In this document: piece after piece, positions 1 through 10,065 of the stretch
Position numbering within the stretch: position 1 is the stretch's first letter
How the letters are laid out: every line of letters begins with the position of its first letter
DNA from: Camellia lanceoleosa
Taxonomy: Eukaryota; Streptophyta; Magnoliopsida; Ericales; Theaceae
Assembly: GCA_025200525.1 (NCBI GenBank)
Contig: JANUSC010000366.1
Coordinates: 124,001-188,000, forward strand
Direction of reading: 5' to 3'
Length of the DNA stretch: 64,000 nucleotides
Notes under the pieces: generated by a model
What the model was told of the DNA's origin: nothing
Databases searched by the model: none
What the model saw: only the letters and a program-made list of their open reading frames with translations
Translations under genes and position numbers: made by a program

Positions 1-2
1 AA

Positions 3-239
3 TGCATTCTCTGTGATAGTGAAGCAACAATAGAACAAGCACAGAATCATATGTATAACGGTAAGTCTCGACACATTCGTCGAAGACATAATACCATTAG
101 GCATTTGCTTTCACATAAAATAATTTCCATAGAATATATAAAGTCAAAGGAGAATATTGCGAATCCATTGACTAAAGAGCTAGCCAGAGAGCAAGTGTAC
201 TATTTATCGAGGGGAATGAGATTAAAGCCTATTACTTAA
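3..239 (+). pseudogene. Ty1/copia RNase H C-terminus (element cut by window edge)
   Basis: This is the last 78 codons of a copia pol polyprotein, open from base 3 to the stop at 237-239. The RNase H motif CDSEATI is followed by a tail containing KSRHIRRRHNTIRHLL and ENIANPLTKEL, which is the standard end of copia RNase H. It is followed at normal distance by a polypurine tract and an LTR start, so it is the 3' end of an element whose body lies left of the window. The tail differs in sequence from the copia element at 4,620-9,644, so this is a different lineage. Whether the missing part is intact cannot be seen. Confidence 0.88.
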
Positions 240-810
240 AATTCGCCATAATGGCAACCCAACCTAGTTGACTGGAGATCCCAAGATCTAGGTTCAAAGG
301 GACAACCGAATTATGGATGACTTGACGTATCACTAAGGAGGTTTACTCCTACCCATTTCTATGATAAGAAGAGTAATACTTGCAGTGTTAGTAGGATAAA
401 CTTTGCTTTTAATGATTCTTATAGCTTGGACATCCAAGTGGGGTATAGCAAGATACTCTTAATAAGAAATCACTTATATGAGTGTGAACTGGGCCGGATT
501 TGTGAGAATTGAGAAGGCTAAATTCTTCAAAGCACTCATGAATTATCAAGCGTTATTTAGGGCCAAAATAAACACAACCATAAGAACCAAACTGTGTCTA
601 CAGATACACTATGTGTAGTCTATTGTCTTGGCTTACACAAACAGCTGAACAATTCAAGGCATTGCGTCCACTGGTTAGCTAGTAAGTCCGATAGACTTTC
701 ACTAGAGGAGGTTCAAAGCCAAAAGCTACCTATCTCGATGTAGTGTATCTTCTTAATGTACTGTTTCTTTGTCTGCATCTTGTTGCATGTCCGTTCTCAT
801 GAATTCCATT

Positions 811-822
811 CATGTGGGGGAT
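811..822 (+). promoter_or_regulatory. Polypurine tract of the 5'-cut copia element
   Basis: CATGTGGGGGAT lies directly before the LTR start TGTTGGAAAATG. A G-rich purine run touching the 3' LTR is the primer site for plus-strand DNA synthesis in LTR retrotransposons. Confidence 0.7.
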
Positions 823-1987
823 TGTTGGAAAATGACTTTTGTATAACCTTATTTTTTGCTAACTTTGAGCATTAATTAAGGTGAGACCCAAGCGTTATTT
901 TTAACGTTTCTAATTGGGTTCATGTTTAATGCCACGTAATAAATAAAACTGTGTATTTGGTTGCCCAAAACCATTTCCGGATGAATGAGAATTCAACGCG
1001 CGTTTTCGGGTTTGTGGAATGGTTTTAGGTGGGTTTCCTACACATTTGTGAAATGTGCTTGTCCCACATTGGAAAGGCTAAAGGTTTTGAATGGGTTTAC
1101 ATACCTTAGCTTGGGATACTTGTGATGGGCCCCAAGGAGTACCCAAGTTTGTGAAAGTGTGAGGTTATGGGTGAAGTGGGCTAGACTCATTGAACCCAAA
1201 ACTAAAACCACGCGCACGCGCCGCCGCCGTCTGTTTAGTCGAGCGGGCTAGGCTGGGCTGGGCCTAAGCTTGGGCGCAAGTGTGTGGTATGAGGTTGGGT
1301 TGAACTTGTCCAGTCCAATACTTATCTTTTAGGACCAAAAACATTTGTAATTTATTTATTTATTTTTAATTTTGGTTTCAAAATTCAAAATAAATTGGTC
1401 CAAAATTTTTTCCTTCACCCAAACAGATCCTAACCCATCCGAACAGGTTTGAACCTCTTGAATCCTTCCCGGACAGTCTGAATCGTCCAAAGTTCAAAAC
1501 AGATTTTCTATCTGTTGAAATCTGTCCGAACAGTTGCTTATCTGTTGGCACCTGTTCGGAACAACCACCATTCTGCCTACATAAAGCCTGCTTCCAGCAA
1601 TTCATTTCATTCAATTTTTCCCTCGGAATTTCGTCCTTCTACTTCTGTTCTTCCTGTGCTCTTGCATCTGTTTCTATATTTATTTTTTAGGAAGAAAAAG
1701 AGAGAGTTACAACAGAGTTTTGGTTCGCCAGACTTGAATTTGTAGTGCTGCAAATTTAAGTGTTAGTCATTGCATCCTAGGAAGTAGACGCTAGTAAAAC
1801 TTGAAACACCGGAACGAGGGCAAAATCTACTTTAAGAAGACTGTGTCCAACACAAGTCTCGACATTAATTTCTGTAAGTATTTAATTCGGGAAATAACTT
1901 ATATAATTATTTTTTGAATAATTTTATTTTATTGTTTATTAAATTTATATATTTAATTTACACACATACACCACTGGGGGTATAACA
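823..1987 (+). repeat. 3' LTR of copia element (about 1.17 kb)
   Basis: The LTR starts with TGTTGG just after the polypurine tract and probably ends at TATAACA, giving TG..CA ends with a short inverted repeat (TGTTG/TAACA). The start is firm. The end is inferred, because the 5' LTR and the target duplication are outside the window. Two small overlapping frames around 1,380-1,745 on opposite strands lie inside the LTR and show no recognisable domain. The text around 1,800-1,900 resembles the R/U5 part of plant copia LTRs. Confidence 0.65.
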
Positions 1988-3654
1988 ATTTCATGTCATA
2001 AGATCTGTAATATCTGTGTAATGGATGGTTCAACAATGTTGATGAATTCATTATCAACTAATTTCTGATGGTTTATTTAATAAAATATATGCTTATACTT
2101 TGCTTTGTATGTGTCTAAACTGTAGGATATGATTTAATTGGACTGTTAACTAGTCTGCTTTCATATAGGTATGCACGATTGTTGGCCTCACCTCATTCAA
2201 ATGATGTCATTTTCAGATTAGTAAAACCTAGAGAGCTGAGCATTCATCTGCAAGGAAGAGGCTGTATTCAGTTGGGTTTCTAATTGGATCATGCTGTTGG
2301 GTTTTAGTGGGTCTATCATGGGATCAATTTTGATAATGTGAACTATTCATTTTTTAAAGCAATCCAAGTAGATTATTCATGAAAAAAATTCAAGTTGATT
2401 GGCAAATCATAACCTCAGGATTGGTTCTTATTTATTTTCAAAAAAATGGACGGTAAGAATAATTTTGAGAATAAAAGGTTCATTATTTTGAATACAAATG
2501 TAATGTAATCATGTGAAATCAACCTGATTTTTTATTTAAATAATCTACTAAATAGACCCCATAAAATGAATGGTTTTGACTTATTTAGATGGAACCTGTG
2601 GTGAGCTCACCAAAACCTAAGAATATGGTGGTCCAACTGAAAAATCCAATTGGAAAAAATAACCAACTATGCAGGTGACCGCAGGAACTATGGAAGCCCT
2701 TCAGAGCATAGGTGGTAAATCTAAAAAAAACAAGGCTAGAGACGACAATTTTATAATCATAAATTCACTCGTAATGATGTGTTAAAAAATTTGAAGCTTA
2801 TATCATTGGGCATGTTCAAATCAAAAATTGATACCTATTATACCATATCATTGTGCGTCAAATTGTGGGAGCTTTTTGTGGGTCTCAAACATTTTACATC
2901 TAAAAATCAAGTAATTATCCAATAGTTCTAAAGTATCATGTTGCATTAATTATTTACATAGTAATTTAAAATAATCTCTTAGTAAAAAAAATTATGGATG
3001 GCAAATGTTGATTCACCTTTTTTAAGTAATTAAAGAATAAAATACGATCCATCATATAGATAATGTCACATAATACTCGTTTTTCAATATGTCACATAAT
3101 ACTCTTATTAAAAGTCATATCGATGAGGGGAGCTTATTTATCCTAATGTATAAATTTCCTCAGTTTGGTGCATTTTATTATGTTCACATTTGATAGACAT
3201 ATATATATATATATATATATCTTTTTATTATGTTAGAAAGTGTGTCTTAGAAGGTTTTGTTTGAGGACTACATATTGAGTTAAAAAGTCATTATAAGTTA
3301 TCACATTATTCTCTTTACTTTTATTTATTTTTTTATAAAAAGTCAAAAAGTCACTAAAATAGCACATGCAACTTATTACTTGTAGTTTATGTATGAAAAT
3401 AGCTTAAATTAGCAAATTTTCTAAAAGTTATGAAATGCTTTTGGGATAAATTTTCAAACTTATTATTTTTAACTTGTAATAAGTTACACGGGAATATGAT
3501 CTTGCTTTGTGCAATTTCTAACAAGTTAAAAGTGAATAATTTAAACAAATTTAAGATGAATCATTCCTTTTTCAACATCTCAATAATTAATTTATTTTTT
3601 ATAACTTTTTAAGACTTTTTTATGTTTGATAAGTTATAAATACAAACTATGCCT
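1988..3654. other. AT-rich stretch without recognisable gene
   Basis: No coding region can be supported. The stretch holds an (AT)n microsatellite at about 3,199-3,220 and many homopolymer A/T runs. A 60-codon frame at 3,430-3,612 is low complexity and is not called. Confidence 0.6.
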
Positions 3655-3880
3655 TCGCTTGGCATGTTGATTTTAGAGGTTAAAAGGTTAAAATAGTCAC
3701 AAAAAGATAAAATAGATTAAAAAATTAATAAGATAAAATATCACATTCAAATCATAATTATTTTATTTTTTTTAACAAAAGTCAAAAAATTAAAAAGTCA
3801 AATAAAACTTTTTAACCCAAGTTAAAATAGCAAAAAAAAAAACTAAAAAAACTAAAAAACATACCCACTTCTCAAAGAAG
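3655..3880. mobile_element. MITE-like foldback repeat, copy 1 (most diverged)
   Basis: About 225 bp with imperfect terminal inverted repeats: a left end containing CTTGGCATG and a right end whose complement contains CTTTGAGAAGTGGG. The inside carries the family hallmark words TAAAATAGTCACAAAAAG, ATCACATTCAAATCATAAT and CAAAAGTCAAAAA. The same word order recurs at 24,746, 38,011, 50,841 and 63,548. It has no coding capacity. Confidence 0.6.
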
Positions 3881-4321
3881 TATAAACTAAACACTATCCC
3901 ATAAATATTTATATTAAAAGAAAAAAAGTGAAAGAGAAGTCAAACACCTTGCACACAAAATATATATATGGTCTGGTCATATTTGGTGTCAATGTTTTGA
4001 CCCAAAACATGCTGATCCATTTAAATATGCAATATTGTTTGATCATGTGATTCTCATGGATTACGATTTGTTTGTGCCACGAGAGAATGTTTAGTAGGTA
4101 TAGAAGGAAAAAAAAAAAAGTAGGTATAGAAGAATTAACAAGAGGATTGCTGAAACATGTGGGAAAAATACATGTTAACCATTTTCTAATTGAATTAAAA
4201 AAAAAAAAAACGAATGGATGACTAATGAAATAGAGCTCAAGCATCTTTGGGTAGAGTTGATTCACAATCATATTATTTGGTTTCTTTATAAAATCTAAAC
4301 ATTTAAAAAAAAAAAAAAAAA
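3881..4321. other. AT-rich spacer ending in poly(A)
   Basis: The spacer contains several A-runs, the longest at about 4,303-4,321 immediately before the LINE-type coding stretch. No gene is supported. The 120-codon frame on the minus strand at 3,909-4,271 is built from poly(T)/poly(F) low complexity. Confidence 0.5.
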
Positions 4322-4619
4322 GATTGTCATTTCTTGGGACAATCCGATTTGGTTATGGCTGTGGAAACTTAAAGTACCTCTTAAATGGTCGATGTTTCTT
4401 TGGAAGTGTTTACATAATATTCTTCGGGTAAAATACTCTTTGAAATGCTGGAATGTTACAACTGATGCCATATATCCACAATGTTTAAATGAGGAGGAGA
4501 TGATAGAACATTTGTTCTTTACTTGTTATGAATCGCAAAGGATTTGGCGGGGTAGTAATTTGGGCTTAGATTTTTCAATTGGGGAGCCTATGAATTTTTT
4601 TAACTGGTTGGATAGTTGG
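4322..4619 (+). pseudogene. LINE-type ORF fragment, reverse-transcriptase zinc-binding (zf-RVT) domain
   Basis: The translation contains MFLWKCLHN near its start, then a Cys-poor linker and EMIEHLFFTCYESQRIW. This matches the zf-RVT region that follows the reverse transcriptase in plant LINE ORF2 proteins (pattern W..FLW...HN...T...L, then C....E...HLFF.C...R.IW). The frame continues on the far side of the copia element at 9,650 (LWVIWRQRNSVVFKE), so the copia insertion at 4,619/4,620 splits one older ORF. The 5' reverse-transcriptase part is absent. Only a decayed fragment remains. Confidence 0.75.
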
Positions 4620-4916
4620 TGATAAGATATCAACTCCTATATCAGCTAAAGACAGCAGCAATATATATCAGCAAAAGACAGCAGCAACATTAGCTCAAGA
4701 TAGCAGCAGCATCATTCCTAATATAGATGCACACACAGTATAGCATCTATCAGTCAGTTAGAGTTTGTTAGTGTATACCAGAATTAGTTTCTAACTCTGT
4801 TATTAGTTGTAACTGATTGTAACTGATTGTAACTGGTTCTACAGGTGTACATATACACCATGTAAACGTGTTTTCCTGTATTGAATTTTTGAATCAAGTA
4901 ATACAATCTTTCTTCA
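4620..4916 (+). repeat. 5' LTR of copia element
   Basis: Starts TGATAAGATATC and ends ATCTTTCTTCA, 297 bp. It matches 9,348-9,644 with no difference that I can find. It contains a threefold block built on CAGCAGCAA / AAGACAGCAGC, and a repeated TTGTAACTGA motif at about 4,806-4,835. Confidence 0.95.
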
Positions 4917-4928
4917 TGGTATCAGAGC
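4917..4928 (+). promoter_or_regulatory. Primer binding site, initiator tRNA-Met type
   Basis: TGGTATCAGAGC follows the LTR end directly. This is the usual copia primer site, complementary to the 3' end of plant initiator methionine tRNA. Confidence 0.92.
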
Positions 4929-4955
4929 ACCGAGCTCCTCCGAGCACTGGCATCC

Positions 4956-5963
4956 ATGGCTGCTTCGAGTTCTGCCTTTACTCTTCCTCCAGATCTTTCT
5001 TTGCTTCTTTCCAATCTATCCTCCTTTGTTACAGTTAAACTTGATGCATCAAATTTTGTGATTTGGAAATCACAATGGCAGAAAATCCTGCGAGCTACAG
5101 AACTTCTTGGATATGTTGATGATCCAAGCTCATGTCCACCATCAACTGTTCTTGATGATTCAGGTAAGAGTGTTTCCAATCCGGATCGAGTGAAATGGAA
5201 TCGTGTTGATGCACATTTATTGAGTTGCATGACTGCTACGCTTTCTCCATCAATCTACTCCACGGTTTTGCACTGTAATCATTGTTCTGAAGTGTGGTCT
5301 GTCTTGCATCAGCGTTATACTTCATTTTCTCGGTCTCATGTTCATCAATTGAAGAACCAATTGAATAATATTTCTAAGAACAATGATTCAATGACTGTCT
5401 ATCTTGCAAAAATCAGAGAAGTAATTGATCAGTTAGCTCTTGTTTCGGTGTTGATTGATGATGAAGATTTAGTGTTGATAACTCTCAACGGATTACCAGC
5501 TGAGTATGATGCATTCGCTACGTCCATTCGAGCCAGATCTGGTTTTATTACCATGGAAGAGGTGTCTTCTCTGCTTTGTTCTGAAGAAATCCATATGGAG
5601 GCTAAACTCAAGAAGTCTGCGTCTGATCCGACCATTGCCTTCTCTTCTATTAAAGGCAACTCTTCAACTCGTGGTTCTGGTTACAGAGGAGGCAGATCTC
5701 AGTCTCGAGGTAATAGAGGTGGACGGTTTCAGTCTAGAGGCTATCATTATAATGGTAGAGGTGGTGCTAATCGCAGTGGTGCTAATCGCGGACGTGGCAG
5801 ATCGGTTTTTCCTCAATCTCAATGCCAAATTTGTGGAGGCTTTGGTCATATAGCCATTGATTGCTGGTATAGAATGGATCCTCAATTCCATTCTTCTTCT
5901 GGTTCCTCCTCCTCACCATCTTCTCAACACTCCAAAGCATTTGTGGCTTCTTCCAATGCTTGA
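4956..5963 (+). CDS. gag: Copia Gag (nucleocapsid) protein
   Basis: 335 codons starting at the first ATG after the primer site. Residues 1-230 hold the capsid-like part (motifs VTVKLDASNFVIWKSQ and SVLHQRYTS), typical of the UBN2/retrotransposon-Gag family. Residues about 230-285 are an Arg/Gly/Ser-rich basic tract. A CCHC zinc knuckle (CQICGGFGHIAIDC) begins at residue 290. The product packages element RNA in virus-like particles. The frame stops at 5,961-5,963, where related elements usually read on into protease. After the stop the same frame hits two more stops before protease resumes in this frame, which looks like a pair of compensating indels and not a designed stop. Confidence 0.9.
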   Translation: MAASSSAFTLPPDLSLLLSNLSSFVTVKLDASNFVIWKSQWQKILRATELLGYVDDPSSCPPSTVLDDSGKSVSNPDRVKWNRVDAHLLSCMTATLSPSIYSTVLHCNHCSEVWSVLHQRYTSFSRSHVHQLKNQLNNISKNNDSMTVYLAKIREVIDQLALVSVLIDDEDLVLITLNGLPAEYDAFATSIRARSGFITMEEVSSLLCSEEIHMEAKLKKSASDPTIAFSSIKGNSSTRGSGYRGGRSQSRGNRGGRFQSRGYHYNGRGGANRSGANRGRGRSVFPQSQCQICGGFGHIAIDCWYRMDPQFHSSSGSSSSPSSQHSKAFVASSNA

Positions 5964-7690
5964 TTCTGATTCATCTACTGACACCGGCCTTGGTATCTTG
6001 ATTCTGCAGCCACTGATCACATTACCAATGATATGAGTAATTTGAGTTGCTACCAACCTTACCAAGGTTCTGATCAGATAACTATTGGAAATGGTAATTC
6101 TATACCTATACACCACACTGGTAAAGGGATTTTACCCACTCCTCACCATTCTTTCAAATTAAACACTCTTCTTCACACTTCTTCTATTTCTTCCAATCTG
6201 CTTTCTGTTCACAAATTAGCTAGAGATAACAATTGTTTTATTACATTTGATGATGCTAACTTTGTGATTCAGGACAAGCATTCGAAGAGAGTCCTTCACA
6301 AAGGAACTAACATCAATGGTCTCTACCATTTCCTTCCATCTTCTTCTGCTGATGCATATTGTCCACAAGCTCATCTTAGTTCTAAGAATTCCTCAGCCTC
6401 TGCTACTGAGGACATTTGGCATAATAGACTTGGTCATCCAAGTTCACTGAAATTTTCTCATCTTAGGAAGCATTTGAATTTTGTTTCTAATAATGTTGCA
6501 CATCAGACAGTTTCTTCAAATTGTGTTGACTGCTGTGTTGCTAAAAGCCATCGGCTTCCATTTCATTTGTCTAATTCCACTAGCAATCAACCTCTTTCCT
6601 TAATTCATAGTGATGTATGGGGACCTTTTCAATCTGCTTCTTCTTACAAATTTTATGTGCTTTTTGTGGATGATTTTTCCAAATTCACTTGGATTTATCC
6701 TTTATCTTTTAAGAGTGAAGTTTATTCCAAATTCATTGAGTTTAAAGCATATGTGGAAAAACAATTTCAGACTTCTTTACAAATTCTGAGAACCGATGGT
6801 GGCACTGAATTTTTTAATAACAAAATGACTCATTTTCTTGCTTCGGAGGGTATTGTTCATCAGCATTCTTGTCCTTACACACCATCTCAGAATGGTGTTG
6901 CCGAAAGAAAGCATAGGCATATAGTTGATACCACTATTGCATTGTTACATCATGCTTCTATGCCTATTAAGTATTGGTTTGATGCCATTGCTGTGGCTAC
7001 TTTTTTAATCAACAGGTTGCCTTCTTCTCAGCTAGCTCATAAATCTCCTTTTGAGTTGTTGTTTCACTCCATTCCTGATTACTCTCAATTTCGGGTTTTT
7101 GGATGTCAATGTTTCCCGTGGCTCAAGCCTTATGTGACTCATAAACTTCAACCTCGATCTGTGTCTTGTGTCTTCTTAGGGTATCATCCCTTTGCCAAAG
7201 GATACAGATGTTTAGACCCTCTTACAGGTCGTGTGTATCTTTCTAGGCATGTTCAGTTTCATGAATCTTGTTTCCCTTTTCATACCCTTTCTCCGTCTGC
7301 CCCTGAGCCTTCTTCTTTGTCTTCTTTGCATCAGTTTTTTTGGTCTTCTCCTACTTTGCCTTCTAGGCAGCTCCATTCTGCTTCTTCTCAAACCAGGTCT
7401 GCTTCTCTGCCTTCTGCTAGTTTTCAGCACAATTCTGCACAAATCCAGCCTTGTTCTGTTCTTCTCTCTTCACCTACTCTGCCACACAGGTCTGCTTCCT
7501 CTCCTGCTCGCACTCACACCGCTTGCTCCTCCTCACGCCACCCAGATCTGCTGCTCTCGCAATCGCTTCGCTTTCTCGCTTCGATGGTCTCATTCAGTGT
7601 TCAGAATAACCTCATATTCACCAGTTCCCAAGTTTCTCTCCTCTCTGCGAGAACCTATCCCTATCCAGTCTATTGCCATTCACCTTCCTT
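5964..7690 (+). pseudogene. pol: Copia Pol, protease and integrase part
   Basis: The protease active site WYLDSAATDH is encoded at about 5,989-6,018, in the same frame as Gag but beyond three stops. From about 6,033 the frame is open to 7,715. The integrase zinc finger (H..H..C..C) spans WHNRLGHPS to CVDCC. The catalytic core follows with HSDVWGPF, RTDGGTEF and PYTPSQNGVAERKHR, so the D,D,E residues are present. A Ser/Pro-rich linker follows. The frame is lost somewhere in 7,500-7,680, because the next conserved motif (SHPMITRSKA) is one frame over. Confidence 0.9.
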
Positions 7691-9471
7691 TACATCCTCC
7701 ACCTACAACTCTTAATTCTCATCCTATGATCACTCGGTCTAAAGCCTCTTTTTCAGCCTTCACACCATCCTCAAAGCCTCCTTCTTCTTCTACCTTTGCA
7801 GATACTGGACCACCTTCCTATAAAGAGGCTGTTTTATCCCCTATTTGGTTTCAAGCCATGCAAGAAGAAATGAATGCCTTGCATGCTCAACATACTTGGT
7901 CTCTTGTGTCTTTGCCTTCTGAAAAACAAGCTATAGGCTGCCGCTGGGTTTTTAAAGTTAAAAGAAATTCAGATGGTAGTATTGCCCGACACAAAGCTCG
8001 GTTGGTAGCTAAGGGATATCTTCAACAACATGGTATTGATTTTCAAGAGACTTTCAGTCCCGTTGCCAAACAACCTACTATTCGCATTCTCTTGTGTTTG
8101 GCCCTTCATCATCACTGGCCTTTGAAACAATTGGATATTTCTAATGCCTTCCTCCATGGTTTGCTTGAAGAAGAGGTGTTTATGCTTCAACCCCCTGGTT
8201 TTGTGTCTTCTTCTGCACCAACTCATGTCTGTAAGTTACACAAGGCTTTATATGGCCTCAAGCAGGCCCCCCGGGCATGGTACTCCACTTTTTCAGCATT
8301 TCTCCTATCTCAGGGATTTTTCAACAGTAAATGTGATTCATCTTTGTTTATTCAGAAGACTCCTACCACAATCACTATTCTGCTGGTTTATGTAGATGAC
8401 ATTTTGCTTACTGGAAATAATTCTTCTCATCTTCAATCCCTTATTACAAAGATGCATCAAGCTTTTTCCATGAAAGAATTAGGCAATATCTCCTATTTTC
8501 TTGGTATTTCTATCCAAGGGTCTCCATCTTCTGGCTATTTTTTATCACAGCAAAAATATGCTCAAGACATTCTCACTAAGGCTGGTTTCTCTGACTGCAA
8601 ACCGTGTTCTTCTCCTCTTGCTGTTAAACCTACTTCTCAGCCTCATTCTACAGCCCCTTATTCTAATCCTACACTCTATCGAAGTTTGGTGGGTGCTTTG
8701 CAATATCTTACCATTACTCGACCGGATTTATCTCTTGCAGTTAATCAATGTTGCCAACATATGCATGCCCCTACCAATGGTCATTTCTCTGCTGTTAAGC
8801 GCCTTCTTCGCTTTGTCAAAGGCACCCTTCATCATGGTTTACAGTTTTCTCCTAGCACGTTTGATGTTCATGCCTTTTCTGACTCCAATTGGGCCGGGGA
8901 TGTTCTTGACCGCAAGTCTACATCTGGTTATTGTATTTTTTTGGGTTCCAATCTTATTTCAGGTCCGCCAAGAAACAAAGCATCTTGTTTCTGAGTTCTC
9001 GAGGCGGAATATCGAGCCCTTGCTCACACCACTGCTGAGCTCACCTGGATCCTTATGCTGCTCCATGATCTTGGCATTAATCTTCCTACTCTTCCTATCC
9101 TTTGGTGTGATAATGTCTCCGCCATTGCTCTAGCCACTAATCCGGTGTTTCATTCTCGGTCCAAACATATAGAAGTTGATTGTCACTTCATTCGTGACAA
9201 AGTTCTTGCTAAACAGTTGCTTTTGCACTACATTCCTACTACCGATCAGTTAGCTGATATCTTCACAAAACCCTTGTCTGTTGGCCGGTTTTCTTATCTC
9301 AAATCCAAGCTAATGGAGTTTCATCACCCCATCAGCTTGCCGGGGCCTGATAAGATATCAACTCCTATATCAGCTAAAGACAGCAGCAATATATATCAGC
9401 AAAAGACAGCAGCAACATTAGCTCAAGATAGCAGCAGCATCATTCCTAATATAGATGCACACACAGTATAG
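7691..9471 (+). pseudogene. pol: Copia Pol, reverse transcriptase and RNase H part
   Basis: Reverse transcriptase motifs run in order: GCRWVFKVKRNSDGS, ARLVAKGY, QLDISNAFLHG, LYGLKQAPRAWY and the catalytic YVDD (at about 8,391). RNase H begins with SDSNWAGD and STSGYC. The frame breaks at about 8,963 (a missing base in the codon expected for Trp) and returns at about 9,010 with EYRALAHTTAELTW. It ends with ADIFTKPLS and runs into the 3' LTR, stopping at 9,469-9,471. Two compensating shifts bracket the loop around 8,963-9,010. Confidence 0.9.
9334..9347 (+). promoter_or_regulatory. Polypurine-type tract before copia 3' LTR
   Basis: AGCTTGCCGGGGCC touches the 3' LTR start. It is a rather poor purine run (interrupted by pyrimidines) compared with typical tracts, but its position is correct. 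Confidence 0.5.
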
Positions 9472-9644
9472 CATCTATCAGTCAGTTAGAGTTTGTTAGT
9501 GTATACCAGAATTAGTTTCTAACTCTGTTATTAGTTGTAACTGATTGTAACTGATTGTAACTGGTTCTACAGGTGTACATATACACCATGTAAACGTGTT
9601 TTCCTGTATTGAATTTTTGAATCAAGTAATACAATCTTTCTTCA
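9348..9644 (+). repeat. 3' LTR of copia element
   Basis: 297 bp, TGATAAG to CTTTCTTCA, apparently identical to the 5' LTR. It is followed by the GTTGG target duplication. Confidence 0.95.
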
Positions 9645-9649
9645 GTTGG

Positions 9650-10065
9650 AGACAGCAATCTCATAGGATGGATGTCATTTGTCAACTAATTGCTGTGTTG
9701 TGGGTAATTTGGAGACAACGGAATAGTGTTGTTTTTAAAGAAACAACGTTATCTAGTGGTTGAGCACTTGTTAAATGAATTGGTTTTTTCTTTGACTAAA
9801 CGGATGGGCTTCCAGAATGTTGATCATGTGCCAAAGAATGTTATGTTGCAGGAAACATTTTCAAGGAAAGGAATATAATTCTTGTATACTGGCAAATACT
9901 GATTTTCTTGATGGTTATTTGCAGGACTTTAAGGTCATGGTTGACGGCTCCTGGCGGCATGAAGATGGCAATGCCGGCAGGGCGTAGCTATGATTATAAC
10001 AGGGTGTCAATCGACGAATCGAAGTTTCAAAAAATTTAGAGCACATGTAATGTTTATCCAAAATT
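9650..10065 (+). pseudogene. LINE-type ORF, linker and first half of RNase H-like (RVT_3) domain, copy A
   Basis: The segment continues the ORF interrupted by the copia element: LWVIWRQRNSVVFKE, then VMVDGSWRHEDGNAG at about 9,936-9,980, which is the first strand and catalytic Asp region of the plant RVT_3 RNase H domain. Compared with copy B (45,266-45,330) it lacks a G in the run GGCAGGG(G)CGTAGC, so the frame is broken here. A CACTA element inserted at 10,065/10,066 separates it from the rest. Confidence 0.72.

Larger units (their letters stand above)
4620..9644 (+). mobile_element. Ty1/copia retrotransposon, Ale/Retrofit-like, recent insertion
   Basis: A 5,025-bp element with 297-bp LTRs that look identical end to end by eye, a 5-bp target duplication GTTGG (4,615-4,619 and 9,645-9,649), a primer binding site, Gag, Pol in copia order (protease, integrase, reverse transcriptase, RNase H) and a polypurine tract. 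The short LTRs and the Gag opening suggest the Ale/Retrofit clade, which is an inference. Despite the identical LTRs the pol frame is broken at several places (about 5,960, 5,985, 7,500-7,680, 8,963 and 9,000). It sits inside a LINE-type ORF. Confidence 0.95.
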
